A DNA stretch of 57,769 bases. It comes from Cytospora piceicola (lineage: Eukaryota; Ascomycota; Sordariomycetes; Diaporthales; Cytosporaceae). The first letter of the stretch is position 1. The number at the start of each line of letters is the position of its first letter. Below the pieces are notes generated by a model, which searched no databases, had not been told where the DNA came from, and saw only the letters and a list, made by a program, of their open reading frames with translations. The translations under genes and the position numbers were made by a program. Below are positions 1-12,664 of the stretch, piece after piece. The stretch is from the NCBI GenBank assembly GCA_023375675.1, contig JALQBC010000083.1:1-57769 (forward strand), written 5' to 3'.

Positions 1-1097
<1,097 letters not shown>

Positions 1098-2640
1098 GCT
1101 TTCTTAAAATAGTTAATATTAAAGAGTACTATATAAAACAGACTTTAAAGCTATTAACTATCTTAAATCGCTTATATACTTAAATAAAAGCTTTCGAAAG
1201 CTTAAAAAAGACTATTTAACTAAATAGATTATTATTTAAAGCGATTTAAGCTTACTATTAACTTACGTTTAAATATAAGAACTTACTAAAAAGATTTTAA
1301 TTATTTAAAGTAACTTAAACTTTATCGGCTATTATTAAATAAAATAATTTTTAAAGAAATATTATTTAATTTTAACTTAAAAAGCTAGATAATAAAAGCT
1401 ATAAAAGTTAATAAAGCTTATACAATTATAATTAAGCTTTAGTTTTATTATTTAGCTTTCTTTTATATTAAAGCTATTAAAGCTAAAAACCGATATAATA
1501 TAAATAAAGCTAAAATTATTTAAAGCTAAAGTTTAAATAGCCTTATTTTAAGTAATTTTAAAAGCTGTTTAATATAAAAAAAAGTAAAGTCTTTTTTATT
1601 AAAACTATCTTTACTATAAGTGTAGCCTTTCTTTAATAGTTATTTTTAAAAGTAAATCGGTTTAGTAATAATACTTTCTTTTAAAAACTTAATTAGAATT
1701 AGAATTTAAGTTTTAAAGATTTATAATAATAAAAAAGAAGTAAATAATAAACTTTATAGCTATCTTTTAACTAAAAGAAATCTTTATCTTTTATATTTAA
1801 CTTTTGTTTTTAATTAAAAGCCTGTTTACTTATTTTCGATAACTATAAAGAATATATAATAAACGACTTTATATAGCCTTATTTCTGAAATTAAAGTTAT
1901 AACTATATTTTTATATTTTATATTTATATTTATAAACTTTTCTATTTGTATTTATATTTATTTTTAACCTTCTGTATTTGTATTTATATTTATTTCTAAC
2001 CTTTTATATTTGTATTTTTGTATTTTAGATTTATATTTTTATATTTATATATATTTTAAAACTCTGTCTAAAATAATATACATTTTTCCTTTTTTTGTTT
2101 TAGCTTATACGTTTTACGTCTTTTAATCTTTTAATGTTTTAATCTTCTTTATATTTAAACAGATTTATTAAATGTATTATTTAATTTTAAGTTATTATAA
2201 TAACTCTTTTATTATAAGAAAACCAAACCTTTTCCTTTATTTTAATACAGCTTAAAAAGACAATTTAACAGCTTTAAATATTAAAAGTAAGTATAAGGTA
2301 GTTTAGTTATAGTTAGTTTCGATAATAAAGCTTTTAATAAGCATTTTTCGTTTAAAAAATTAAAATGTAGTTAAAACTTCTTTTTATACGTTTATAGAAG
2401 AATTATCCGGGCTATTTCCGATTAAATTTAAATAGAATAGTCGTTTAAATAGTAATAATACTATTTAGTTTACCTTTAAAAAAACTATTAATCTTTAAGC
2501 TTAATTAAATAACTTTTCGACTTTAAAGAAAAAGGACGACTGTATAAGACGATTACTATTTTAAAAAGTTAGAAATAGCTAAGATTAAAAGAATATCGAA
2601 TTAGTATAAGCTAAAAGAAAAAACAAAAAGTTAAAAGCTT

Positions 2641-3159
2641 ACTGCTACGGCTTAACCTAAGGAATAATAATAATTTATAAAAGGTATAACTATTCTTAAT
2701 TAATATACGGTTATAGTATAGATAACGGTTCTTTTTCTAATAAAGCTTAAGATAGTATAGTTTAATTAGCTTAGATTACCTTAAGGTCCTTATACCTTTC
2801 CTTTTTCTAGATATCTTTACTGTAAGATAAAGGTTAAAGGGAAGGCACGGTAGTAAAGGAGCTAGGGGCAGGAAGTATAAATTATTCTCCTTTAAAGAGA
2901 AGACATTAATTAGTTATTCTAATCTAAAATCTACTTTACATCTTAAAGTAACACTATTTCTAAATAAGTCCTTTACGTAAAGGAAGACGGTAGGTAAGTT
3001 CTAAGTTAGTTAGTTTTAATCCCGAAGCGATTTATTAAGGTAAGAAAATAATAACGGGTTTTCTTTAAATAACGGTTATTGTAGGCTAACGATTAGGTAT
3101 ACTGTAATCGTATATTTAAAGAATAACTATTACTAAATCCTACGAATTCCCGCTATAGT
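2641..3159. mobile_element. Insertion of about 0.5 kb inside copy A
   Basis: Copy B runs straight through this point, whereas copy A contains about 519 extra bases flanked by TA on both sides (left edge ...gctTA, right edge TAattaaa). The insert is partly GC-richer than its host but also shows mutated stretches. Its ends (CTGCTACGG and, inverted, CTATAGCGG) match only partly. A small nonautonomous TA-targeting element is possible. Confidence 0.4.
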
Positions 3160-3338
3160 AATTAAAAGCTATCCGGCTTTTAAAATAAAAAAAGGTTAAT
3201 ATAAGCTTAAATACTAAGCTAATTAAAGTTAAAGCTATTTATCGGGCTTAATAATAACCTAATAGCTTTAAAATTAGCTTTAATAAATTAAAAAGGTTTA
3301 ATTAGTTTATAAATAAAGAATCTTATATTAAGGTTAAT

Positions 3339-3582
3339 GTCATGGTTGCAGGGCGAACGGAAGCGGGGCTAGTAACAGGGTTAGGGTTACACACTGACCC
3401 TGCTACTAGCCTTATCGATAAGCTTTCCGAATCGCCTGCATGTTAGTTTAAATAGCTAGGCTTTAGGTCTTAGGTTCTGTTTCTTCTCTCTTTTCTCGAT
3501 AGGCAGAACCTATTCGATAATTAACGATATCACACAATCGAAATCGAGCCTTTGTGCCGTAATCATTTTGATCACCGTCACA
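3339..3582. mobile_element. 244-bp un-mutated insertion with 6-bp target duplication
   Basis: A block of balanced base composition interrupts the AT-saturated terminus of copy A. The hexamer GTTAAT occurs immediately before (3333-3338) and after (3583-3588) the block but only once in copy B, so it is a target duplication. The insert contains a 15-bp imperfect hairpin (3367-3411) and two telomere-type units, GGGTTAGGGTTA, in its loop region. It has no ORF. Because it lacks transition damage it must have arrived after its host was mutated. Confidence 0.6.
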
Positions 3583-3692
3583 GTTAATTAGTTGTTAAGA
3601 AATTAAAGACCAATTTAAGTATGTTAATAGTGTTGATTATTCGGGAAGGGTAGCCTATATTAAAGGGTGGCCTACTTATAGGGTGTTTGACT

Positions 3693-4336
3693 TATATTGA
3701 TCTGACCTCCGCGCAGATGAGGGTGGCTTGAGATACATACAAGAGTAGCTTGCTACGGAACACCTCAGCATCTTCCAGCGTGTACCGGTACCGATACCGA
3801 TACTATGGTACGCTACTCATTCCATGCCGCGACCTATGCGACATACTTATTCGTTGTATTGTATTGTATTGGTTTGGTTTGGTTTGGTGTAATGGAGTAA
3901 TTCATTGGCTAATCGATTGACTGAGTGATGGTCTTGTGAGTACTAAACCAAGCCCGAGTAACTATCTAGTTAGAATTCCGAGTCCCATCCTGCCTGAAAC
4001 GCCGACGCCGTCGCAAACGAGGAATTCATCTGAGCCGAGATGGAGCCGCCGATACAGCACGCATCGCATCTTGTCTATGTAGCGGTGGTGCTGTGTCTTC
4101 GGTCAAATTGGTCTTCGCGAGAGACAGCTCTGGTTGGGGTAGGATGACGGGCGAAAAGACGCAGCTAGACAAAGAGACGTCAGGCGTGAGTAATCTGTAC
4201 TGTTGGAGAGAAAGAGGAAGGGAAGTCAGGGGATGGGAGTTAAATGTGGTAACAAAAGTGGGAGTATGGAACTTATCCACAACAATTAAAAGGAACGCAT
4301 CCTGTAATCCACTAGCCAAGCTCTCAACCTCGTCTT
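3693..4336. other. Intergenic, no gene seen
   Basis: Base composition returns to normal right after the transposon end. A short simple repeat of GTATT and GGTTT units lies near 3853-3890. Open frames here are short and show no recognisable protein. Confidence 0.4.
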
Positions 4337-4698
4337 TTACGCCTGTTCGTTGTTGTTGTCGTCGTCGTGAGACGTCTCGAAGCCATCCTCGATAGCGCTG
4401 TTGGCGCTGGCGCTGCTACCGCTACGAGTGCGGTCTTTGTTCTTGACAGAGCGGCTAGAGAAAAAGGCACCGTATAGTAGCGGGGCTAGAATAACTACAT
4501 TGGCAATGGAGGTAGCGCAAATGGGGTGGCGGGCCCAGTGGTCATGTGGGAAATGAAAGATGCGGTTGACAGCGAAGGCGAAGGCACCTAAGTACAGAGC
4601 CTGCTAGTCGATGCTACGGAAACCGACATTGTAAGGGCCACTATTACACTCGACGTGAAGTTCCTCGGAGTCGGGGTTAGCGCAGGTGCTTTCTGTCT
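4337..4698 (-). pseudogene. C-terminal fragment of a membrane protein, one in-frame TAG
   Basis: Read on the minus strand, an exon begins after a pyrimidine-rich acceptor (CTAG at 4702-4699) and runs to a TAA at 4339-4337. It is open except for one TAG at 4606-4604, between Ile-Asp and Gln-Ala-Leu. Two hydrophobic stretches are visible, ALYLGAFAFAVNRIFHF and ATSIANVVILAPLLYGAFF, followed by a charged Ser/Asp/Asn-rich tail, as in a small polytopic fungal membrane protein. A likely intron lies upstream (about 4827-4699). The 5' exon candidates at 4837-5100 are frame-inconsistent. The family was not recognised; a MARVEL-like topology is only a guess. Decay or stop recoding are both possible. Confidence 0.45.
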
Positions 4699-5269
4699 CT
4701 AGACAAAGGCGCAGAAACGGAGGTGTTAGCCAAACGGACTCGAGGAAGAAAGTAAGTGAGAGAGGAATAGAGAGAGACAGAGAGAATGTGAAAGTGTCAG
4801 TAAGTGTGTTGCAAATATACCTCGCTCCATTTGGGCAATGTCCTAGGTCTAGGATGGTGATCCAGGTGGTAGTCCAGGCTTTAGCTTCTCATAGTAACAA
4901 AACAGGGAGTAGGAGTTTTGGGAGTCGACCTGGTCGGCTCCATTGGCCTGTGCACTGTGGATGCTGCTACTGCGGCTGATGGTGGTGGTGTTGTTGATGT
5001 TCGCGAGATTGGCCGTGGTGGGCAGTGAAGAGGAATGAACTTGGAAGGGCAGAAGGGTAGGCTGGCTATATACGACGCACGAGCCAAGAGTGCGTTGCAT
5101 ACATCACTACCAAGTACTTGACTTCTGATGAGGAGGGCAGTTCGCAGAGAATGTGCTATAAATATTAGCTATTCTTGATAGCTACCTAAGTATCCTACCC
5201 GAAACTCAGAGGCTGGCGGATGGACTGATGGGTGGTCCGGTTAGGGGAGTGGAAATGCCGAGGAGAGAC

Positions 5270-5334
5270 AAAGCCGTGGAAGAAAAGCCGTGGAAGAAAA
5301 GCCGTGGAGGAAAAGCCGTGGAGGAAAAGCCGAC
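5270..5334 (+). repeat. Core-repeat array 1 (14-nt unit)
   Basis: Five units of AAAAGCCGTGG followed by AAG or AGG stand in tandem, the last unit diverging. It is a member of the dispersed AAAAGYCGTGG-core family also seen at 12580, 14863, 22854, 35774 and 47548. Confidence 0.9.
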
Positions 5335-6934
5335 GCAGGTCTGCACTGAGATTCGTGTGATGCTGACGGGCAGACAGCAGTAGCAGCAGCAGTAACACTG
5401 TCATCGCTATCACTATATCATCTTCCCTACTATATATTACCAATAAATACTACATGCCATCCTATTCCGTCCTAACACAGGTACATAAAACAAGCAGACG
5501 TACTCGCACGCGCCTACAATAGTCGTTGCCCCAGTGCCTCCTGATTCTTCCAGATGTCTCAGAATACATATGTAATTACGGTGACGGTGATGATGACGTT
5601 GATATCGGCCCTCCCGACACCCTCTCCTCCGAACGCATTTGCAAGCTGGTCCGGCAAATGCTAGAAGACAGCTAACCCCAGGCGGTACTATAACCCTACG
5701 TGGCTTGTTATGAAATGGAATAGAATGGAACGGAATGGCGTATGGCGTAAGACGCATGGCGTAAGGAGCTGTCAAGCGTGACTCCAAATCGGTCGTCCTC
5801 CGAGAACCAACCTGCCGTTCGTTGTGTCCACAAAGGCAGAGACAGCGACATCGACAGCTCTACCAATTACAAATCTATATGCATGCTGGGAAGAAGCCAA
5901 CAACGGTAAGAGGCACGAGTTCAGGTAATTCAGATAAAATGTCGCTAGACAGATTTGCTCCCGGCCACACGAGTCTGGGACGTCGAAGATCACGCCTTAG
6001 CCAAGCCATGAACGTTGAATGAAATGAACCACGTCGGCAGTGTGAAGTGGACCTCACAAACTTGATCAGTGGAAGGGAGTAAGTAAGCTGGGATGTCATG
6101 ATACCCTGATGCATTCTTGGTGTTGGTGGTTGATAGCATGCGCAGATGTGAAGGATCCCATCACGTGACCTCGCGCTTTCATACCGTAATTACCTAAGTA
6201 CTTTTGCCAACTGGCGCCTGACAATTGACACCTGTCAGCCAACATCCGCTATCTGGCTGCTAACACCTGGCGGCTGACAGCCGGCTGTATGTTGTAAAAC
6301 GTCGGGTTCAGATAGACCAGTCAAGTCTGGAAAGATACATGGCCCCGGAACCACGAGAAAACCCATATTCTATGTTCAGACCCCCTAAGATTTAGTTTGC
6401 ATATGATATCCCAGGATCCAGAGGACGAGCATCTCGGTCGACCGTGTTGGTGGGTGGCAGACATGACAGAAAAGGACTGCTAGGAGGGCACACTGCCAGA
6501 ATAGTAATCCTTCCATCGACCCCGGGCTACCACCTTACTCGACGAGGATAGAGGTACCGGGAGTATATTCAATCGAGTCTGGCAGCCTGGGAATGCATGA
6601 TCCTGACTACGGATGGAAGATTTGAGTGTCGTGGGTGGCGCAAGAGAGCGGCCGGTCTTCTGAGCCGGTACCTCGATCTACAAAAGGACCGAAACCACCA
6701 TCGTTGATGTTTCTTCCGTTCCGTTCCGTTCCGTTCCCGTTCCGTTTCTATCGAGTCAGTGTCAGGGTTAGGGTATCCGGTCAATGTCATCGTGTGCTTA
6801 TAGCCCTAACCCTATCTCAATTCCTCAGTCAAGTTATCATCATCATCATCATCTTCTTCTTCTTCTTCTTCTTCCTCTTGTCCTTCGAATACAAACAAAG
6901 ATTCTCTCTCATAAGTAGCAGACAAACCTCCAGC
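5335..6934. other. Noncoding stretch with small repeats
   Basis: No convincing gene is seen. The region holds inverted telomere-type motifs (GGGTTAGGG at 6765-6773 and CCCTAACCC at 6804-6812), a TTCCG pentamer run near 6716-6747, and CAT and CTT trinucleotide runs near 6838-6880. Confidence 0.4.
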
Positions 6935-8257
6935 ATGCTCAGGCCCAGCCGCCGACAGGGTCTTCTGATGGACGGCAGCCCGATGTCCTTCTCCCCTTCA
7001 GCCGCCGATGGTGATGGTGATAGTAATAGTGATGGAGTTGGAGATATTGCAGAGCAGCTAGATTATCAGTATCATCACAATAACCAAGGAGGAGAAGAAG
7101 ATGCACAAGCGCGGCAACAACAGCAACACCCGCCGCCGTTGCCCCTCCTCTCACTCACAACCGCCATCCGCAATCTCGAGGCCTCCTACAAAGCATCCGA
7201 GCCACAGCACGCCATACTGAGCAGGTGCTAGCAGAAACTGGTCAGGGGCTACGCTGAGGGATGAGTTGGGCTGCCACGAGAGGCGCCGGCCACCTCTGCC
7301 GAGTCCTTTGCCTTCCTCTTCACATATACCACCGTGGTTACCCGACTAAAGAACCCCTACGACAAGTCCAACACCGAGCGCATCGAACACAACGAGCAGC
7401 ACAGCGGGTACTTCATCGGTTCTAATGTCTTTAAGGCCGCTCTCGAGGCCGAGTTTGCCTCATATCTTGGAACCCTCACCATTCCCCAGTCCAGGCTGGC
7501 GAAACTGGGCAAGGAACTTAGCCTGCGCGACTTCCGTCTCCTCCCACTCTTCTTCGGCGCCGTCATCCTCACCTCGCGAGTAGCCCTAGACCTCCTAGTT
7601 TCCGCCAAAACAGGGCAAACCCCCTAAAGCACAACAACAGCAATACTACCATCGCCCCCTCCTCCTCCCCAGCTGCTGCCGACGGCTGAGACCCCGCCGA
7701 CAATAGCGACCTGAAAATATCTCGCCGCCTGCTCCTCTCCAGTTTATACGAAGCAGTCCTACACAGGCGCTCCGAGCGGCTGCGGCAATAAATCGACAAG
7801 ATGGACGTAATCGGCAGGCGGAACAGCGGGCAAGTAAATACAAGAGAGACAGGACGCTATTGCTAGACCAGTCCTCGCAGATATGGTCCACAGCACCGGC
7901 TATCAAGCGTTCGTCCCTGCGAATTTCAAGTCGGAGCCCAACTACTGGTCGTGGAGTAGAGGTGGAGAGCAGGGAAAGAAGAAGCAGGAGAAGTAGCAGA
8001 TGGAGCACATAGAAAGAAGGAGAAACAGGACCAGCACCACCGAGCCAGAACCACTGACGAACGCAAATATACAAGCACCCGCAATGCCACAGCCAGGGGG
8101 AAAGAAAAAGGCAAGCAGCAAAGTTCAAGCCGCGCAAGCAGAGGGGGACCAGGAGGTAGATGGGCCTGGGAGTGACGATGAAGGGTGGCAGCCTGCAACG
8201 TACGCACGCAAGCCACGCACCAGGCGTCGGGCTACAACTCCAGAACGCACGGATTAG
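6935..8257 (+). pseudogene. Unknown GC-rich gene with in-frame stops
   Basis: From an ATG at 6935 one frame reads a low-complexity Asp/Gln/Pro-rich N-terminus and then a folded-looking segment (for example YLGTLTIPQSRLAKLGKEL) to 7627. It is broken only by TAG at 7229-7231 and TGA at 7262-7264. Beyond 7627, coding-like sequence continues in shifted frames: SRRLLLSSLYEAVLHRRSER near 7720-7790, then DMVHSTGYQAFVPANFKSEP near 7880-7940. It ends in a basic, Lys/Arg-rich tail closing at 8257 after another TAG (7994). The layout suggests one gene, perhaps 400 aa, damaged by transitions and small indels. I do not recognise the family. GC-rich codon use contrasts with the AT-saturated elements on both sides. 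Confidence 0.5.
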
Positions 8258-9563
8258 AGGTGGCGGGAACCATAGAATCGACCCTGGCACGCTGCCCGAC
8301 GCACATATTCAGCTCTTTGCCAACCAGCCACCTGCAACCCAGTCTGAATTTATTAGCTTGCTCGTCAAGCACGGTACTAAGGGACTGAGGATAGCAGAAC
8401 TACCTCCCGAGGAGGATAGGCATAGCCATGATCATAACGTGCAAGGATTGGTCCACGTTGCCTTCACAACAGCCTCGTGCGCCGTGTTTGCCGCCAAGTT
8501 GTTCTCTGCTGCTGCCACTTCCCTGGCCGCTCAATATTCTGTGCTATGTGGTAAAGGGGAAGATGGCATCGTGGCAATGGTAAGCGATTGCACTGAGACC
8601 ATCGTCTGTAAAGCACTTCAAGACGCCAGTTAGTACACACCCAGTTGCCAAGCTACAGGAGGTCGACCACTGTTGATACGTGACGTCCGCGTCCGGCGTC
8701 TTGCACACAGCTCTGGTGCCGTGTCGCATCGCCGCGTTCACAGTGAAAGATACTTGGGTGCTGGGCGGGTGCTCGTAGAGCATTCTTTTATGACGAGTAC
8801 TCGCAGCATTCTGTTGCCGGTCGCTTGTCACCTATGTTGGTCAGAACGTTCGATCTCATTTTGAGTCATCTCCTGGTTAGTAGGAAGACGTTCTCGAGAC
8901 CGACCCGATCTATTGTGACTACTCGCGTTCTTGTCGTGTCGTCCAGTCAAGTTGATGGTATTCGCTATGAGCCAATCTCGTCTTGAGGTCACGTTCTTGC
9001 CTTCACGGGCTATTCTTCCACCTCTTTTATTATTCCCTGAACAGAGTCTCGGCTGTTCCGTTATAACGATAAAACAAAAAGCCGGGGTGGGCGGGAAGCC
9101 TGTGTAGAGGCTTGACTGTATCGTACGGGGGATTTGTTTTCTTGACATATCTCCCCGACGTGCTACTAGTTGACTATTTAATTTGAACACACATGTAGGC
9201 AGCCCATCGACGGTAGATAACATGATTACTTCGTCGAGTCCGGCCCCCGGAGGAGCCCTTCAAGTGCCGTCTTATTGTTCTGCCCGGGCTTCCATCACGT
9301 GGTCCGAGGACGATGACCTCCCGCTGCACCTCACGGGTACCGCTCAGAGACCAGTTGATCTCGTCATCCATGGCAACTCTCATCTGAGAACATTACTATT
9401 CAAGTTGCGCATTACTGTCCAATTGGAAGCCCGCAGGCGCTCGCCAGCTACAGAATCCGTGTACGTATGTATATATAGAACCTGCTTGCGCCCAGTCGCT
9501 TGTCATCGGTGAAGCTGGACCAATTCCGGAGGAAAGCCGCCTCCAGGTTGGGCCGCGTCCTTA
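8258..9563. other. No confident gene
   Basis: Several ORFs of 65-157 codons overlap on both strands between 8160 and 9512, but none shows a domain or clear splice structure. The stretch ends at the TA target site of the transposon that follows. Confidence 0.35.
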
Positions 9564-11442
9564 AGTCAAACACCCTATAAGTGGGCCACCCTTTAATATA
9601 GGCCACCCTTCCCGAATGATTAACACTATTAACATACTTAAATTACTCTTTAATTTCTTAACAACTAATTAACTTTAATATAAGATTCTTCGTCTGTAGA
9701 GTAATCAGACCCTTTTAATTTATCCGAGCTAATTTCGAAGCTATTAGCTTATTATTAAGCTTAATAAATAGCCTTAATTTTAATTAGCTTAGTATTTAAG
9801 CTTATATTAACTTTTTTTCGTTTCGAAAGCCGGATAGTTTTTAACTAAGCCTTTAACTTTTTATTCTCTTTTTTAGCTTATATTAATTCGATATCCTTTT
9901 AATTTTAACCGTTTCTAACCTTTTTAAATAATAATCGTTTTATACGATTGTCTGTTTTCTTTAAAGTCGAAAAGTTATTTAGTTAAGCTTAAAGGTTAAT
10001 AGTCTTTTTAAAAGTAAACTAAATAGTATTATTACTTTTCGAACGACTATTTTATTTAAATTTAATCGGAAATAGTTTAAATAGTTCTTTTATAGGCGTA
10101 TAAAGAGAGATTTTAGCTATATTTTAATTCTTAAGAAAAAAGAGGCTTATTAAAGGCTTTATTATCGAAACTAGTTATAACCCGGCTACCTTTTACTTAC
10201 TTTTAATATTTAAAGCCGTTAAACCTTTTTTCCGAGTTTTATTAAAATAAAAGAGAAAGTTTCTTTTTCTTATAATAAAAAAGCTATTATAATAGCTTAA
10301 ACTTAAAAAGTACTTCCGGTAAGTTTATTTAAAAGTAAAGAAAACTAATAAATTAAAAAGTTAAAAAATATAAAATATATAAGCTAAAAGGAAAAAAAAG
10401 TATATATTATTTTAAAAGTAAAACTATATAAAATCGTTTATTATATAGCTTTTATAGCTATCGAAAATAAGTAAATAAGCTTTTAATCGGTAAAAAGGTT
10501 AAGTATAAAAAATAAAGATTTCTTTTAACTAAAGGATAGTTATAAAGTTTATTATCTACTTTTTTCTTATCGTTATAAATCTTTAAAAGTCGAATTTTAG
10601 CTTTAATCGAATATTTAAAAGAAATTATTATTAAAAAACCGATTTACCTTTAAAATAACTAAAAAAAAGAAGGCTACGCTTATAATAGAGATAGTTTTAA
10701 TAAAAAGACTTAAGCTTTCGAACTAAATACTTTTATTTATACCGAACGGCTTTTAAAACTATTTAAAATAAAGCTATTTAAGCCTTAGCCTTCTATAATT
10801 CTAGCCTCGTTTATATTATAATAGTTTTCGGCTTTAATAGCTTTAATATAAAAAAGGGCTAGATAATAAAACTAAGGCTTAATTATAGCTGTATAAGCCT
10901 TATTAACTCTTATAGCTTTTATTATCTAGCTTTTTTAAGTTCGAATTAAAAGATTTCGTTTTAAAAATCGTTCTATTTAGTAGTAGCCGATAAGGTTTAA
11001 GTCGTTTTAAATAGCTAAAATCCTTTAAGTAAATTCCTTTACCTAAGTGTAGGTTAGTAATAAGCTTAAATCGCTTTAAATAATAACCTATTTAGCTAAA
11101 TAGTTTTTTTTTAAGCCTTCGAAAGCTTTTACTTAAGTATATAAGCGATTTAAGATAGTTAATAGCCTTAAAGTCTATTTTATAAGGTGCTCTTTAGTAT
11201 TAACTATTTTAAAGAAGCCTATCTAATAGACTTTCTATTCTTAATAGCTATAAAGGTATCTTTAACGTCGACTTCGAGATAAAAAGATATAATAATTAAG
11301 GGGATTAAATAGTATAAAAATAAATTAATTTAAATAAGAATTAGTTAAGAAATAAGGGAGTTATATAAGAGGTCTTTATTCGAGGTAGCGGTAAAGGAGG
11401 TGGCCTATATAAAGGGGTGGCCTACTTATAGGGTGTTTGACT
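9564..11442 (+). mobile_element. Full-length Fot1/pogo-like DNA transposon, copy B (RIP-decayed)
   Basis: The element is 1,879 bp and flanked by TA on both sides (9562-9563 and 11443-11444). Its termini are inverted repeats that both begin AGTCAAACACCCTATAAGT and stay similar for about 45 bp (conserved GGCCACC blocks). Size, TA duplication and TIR start resemble fungal Fot1-type pogo elements of about 1.9 kb. The interior is almost pure A+T with stops in every frame, so no transposase can be read with confidence. The terminal repeats keep more GC than the interior. Copy A at 1098-3692 is its inverted, truncated relative. Confidence 0.85.
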
Positions 11443-12579
11443 TATCTGCCTGCAGTTTAAGTTGACCGATGTTACTGATCTAGTCGGCCCCTTGATCCCC
11501 TTCCGCATGGCAGAACCTGCTATTTGGAAAGAGTCTGCCTCCTTGCGCAGCAAACTTCCTCAGAGTGCATGTGCAGGCCGATACGAGGTTAAAAAACTTG
11601 ACGACAGCCTTCAGGCAGAGCTTGCAAGCCTCCAGGAGACAGTAGCAGCAATTGACCATCACCAGATCGCGTCCCTGGAATCAAATTGGACATGCAGAGG
11701 CTATAGGTCTCTTCTCTGTCTGTCAGCGGAACACGTCCCTTCCTATGTACTGCAACTTCATTAATTGCCCAGTCCTCTAATTGGATACTTGGCATGGCGC
11801 GGCACCCATTTTCTGTCCAATCTTCCTCGGAATTTCCCTCAAAGCTAAGAAATTTTGAGGGCGAAGCTGACGACCACCCTGATCAAATGCTCCCTTGTCT
11901 GCAACTACCACTGCAGCATGGTATTAGGAGGAATTGAAATACAGTAGTAGCTTAACCTTGAGTTTGACACTCGGATTTCATCAGGTTGAGAAGAAGCAGG
12001 AGCAGGATACCATAGTGTTCGTTGTGGACCTGGAAGAAGGTCCTCGGAAGCAAAGAAGAGAAGGGATGTATGGTGATACCTGTCTTCAACGATGTCGAGG
12101 TCTATAGATATCAATCCTCTCATAGAACTAGTAAAAATAGACGCAAGGAAACGGGTTAGAGATGAAAATATATTTCCACTCAGTTGGCAGTCACCTTACT
12201 CAAGTGCTCCTATACGTCTGTGTCAGTTATCTCAGTGTAGTCGACATGCTCTACGTTGCCGTGTCTTATTTCTAAACCCGGCATGTAACCTCGTGTTACG
12301 AGTGCGTTGGTGAATAAGATATTAACTTAAACCAGCTGATCAAGTAATTGCTGCAGCGGGAGTCTGTCTGGGTGGTAGCTGGCAGCAAGTACGGGAGGGG
12401 GGAGGCTGTGTGTGCTGTTTGTTATCAGCAAGATGATGATTGGGAAAAGGAGACCAGAAAATTCGACCAAGTTAGGTTCTTTATAGGACCTGGTGTGAAT
12501 CTTGAGGGGACATTGGATATATGGATGAATGGACGGGTGAACTTGATGTTGATGTTGTTGGAATTGTGAGAGTTTGTTG
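11443..12579. other. No confident gene
   Basis: Normal base composition returns. Short overlapping ORFs on both strands (11462-11795, 12092-12313) have no recognisable motif or paired splice sites. Confidence 0.35.
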
Positions 12580-12664
12580 CAAAGTCGTGGATATCAGAAA
12601 AACCATAGAGAAAAGTCGTGGAAAAAGTCGTGGAAAAAGTCGTGGAAAAGAAAAGTCGTGGAGA
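12580..12664 (+). repeat. Core-repeat array 2 (12-nt unit)
   Basis: AAAAAGTCGTGG is tandemly repeated three times with a 12-nt period. One degenerate unit (AAAGTCGTGG, 12580) precedes it and one spaced unit (AAAAGTCGTGG near 12650) follows. It has the same core as arrays 1 and 3-6 but almost no linker. Confidence 0.85.

Larger units (their letters stand above)
1098..3692 (-). mobile_element. Fot1/pogo-like element, copy A (truncated, RIP-decayed)
   Basis: From about 1098 to 3692 the sequence matches the reverse complement of the element at 9564-11442 over nearly its whole length, interrupted by two insertions (about 2641-3159 and 3339-3582). The surviving terminus at 3692 carries the same terminal repeat, AGTCAAACACCCTATAAGT read inward, next to a TA dinucleotide. 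The other terminus is missing; similarity to copy B stops near 1098. Both copies are extremely AT-rich and have no usable reading frame. Strand is given relative to copy B. TA target sites, TIR sequence and size fit the Fot1/pogo branch of Tc1/mariner elements; that family assignment is inference from ends and length. Confidence 0.75.

Noticed and set aside
7646..8290. 214-codon minus-strand frame with Leu runs
   Set aside because: It is complementary to the better supported plus-strand remnant at 6935-8257 and its composition is that of antisense Lys/Glu/Gln codons.
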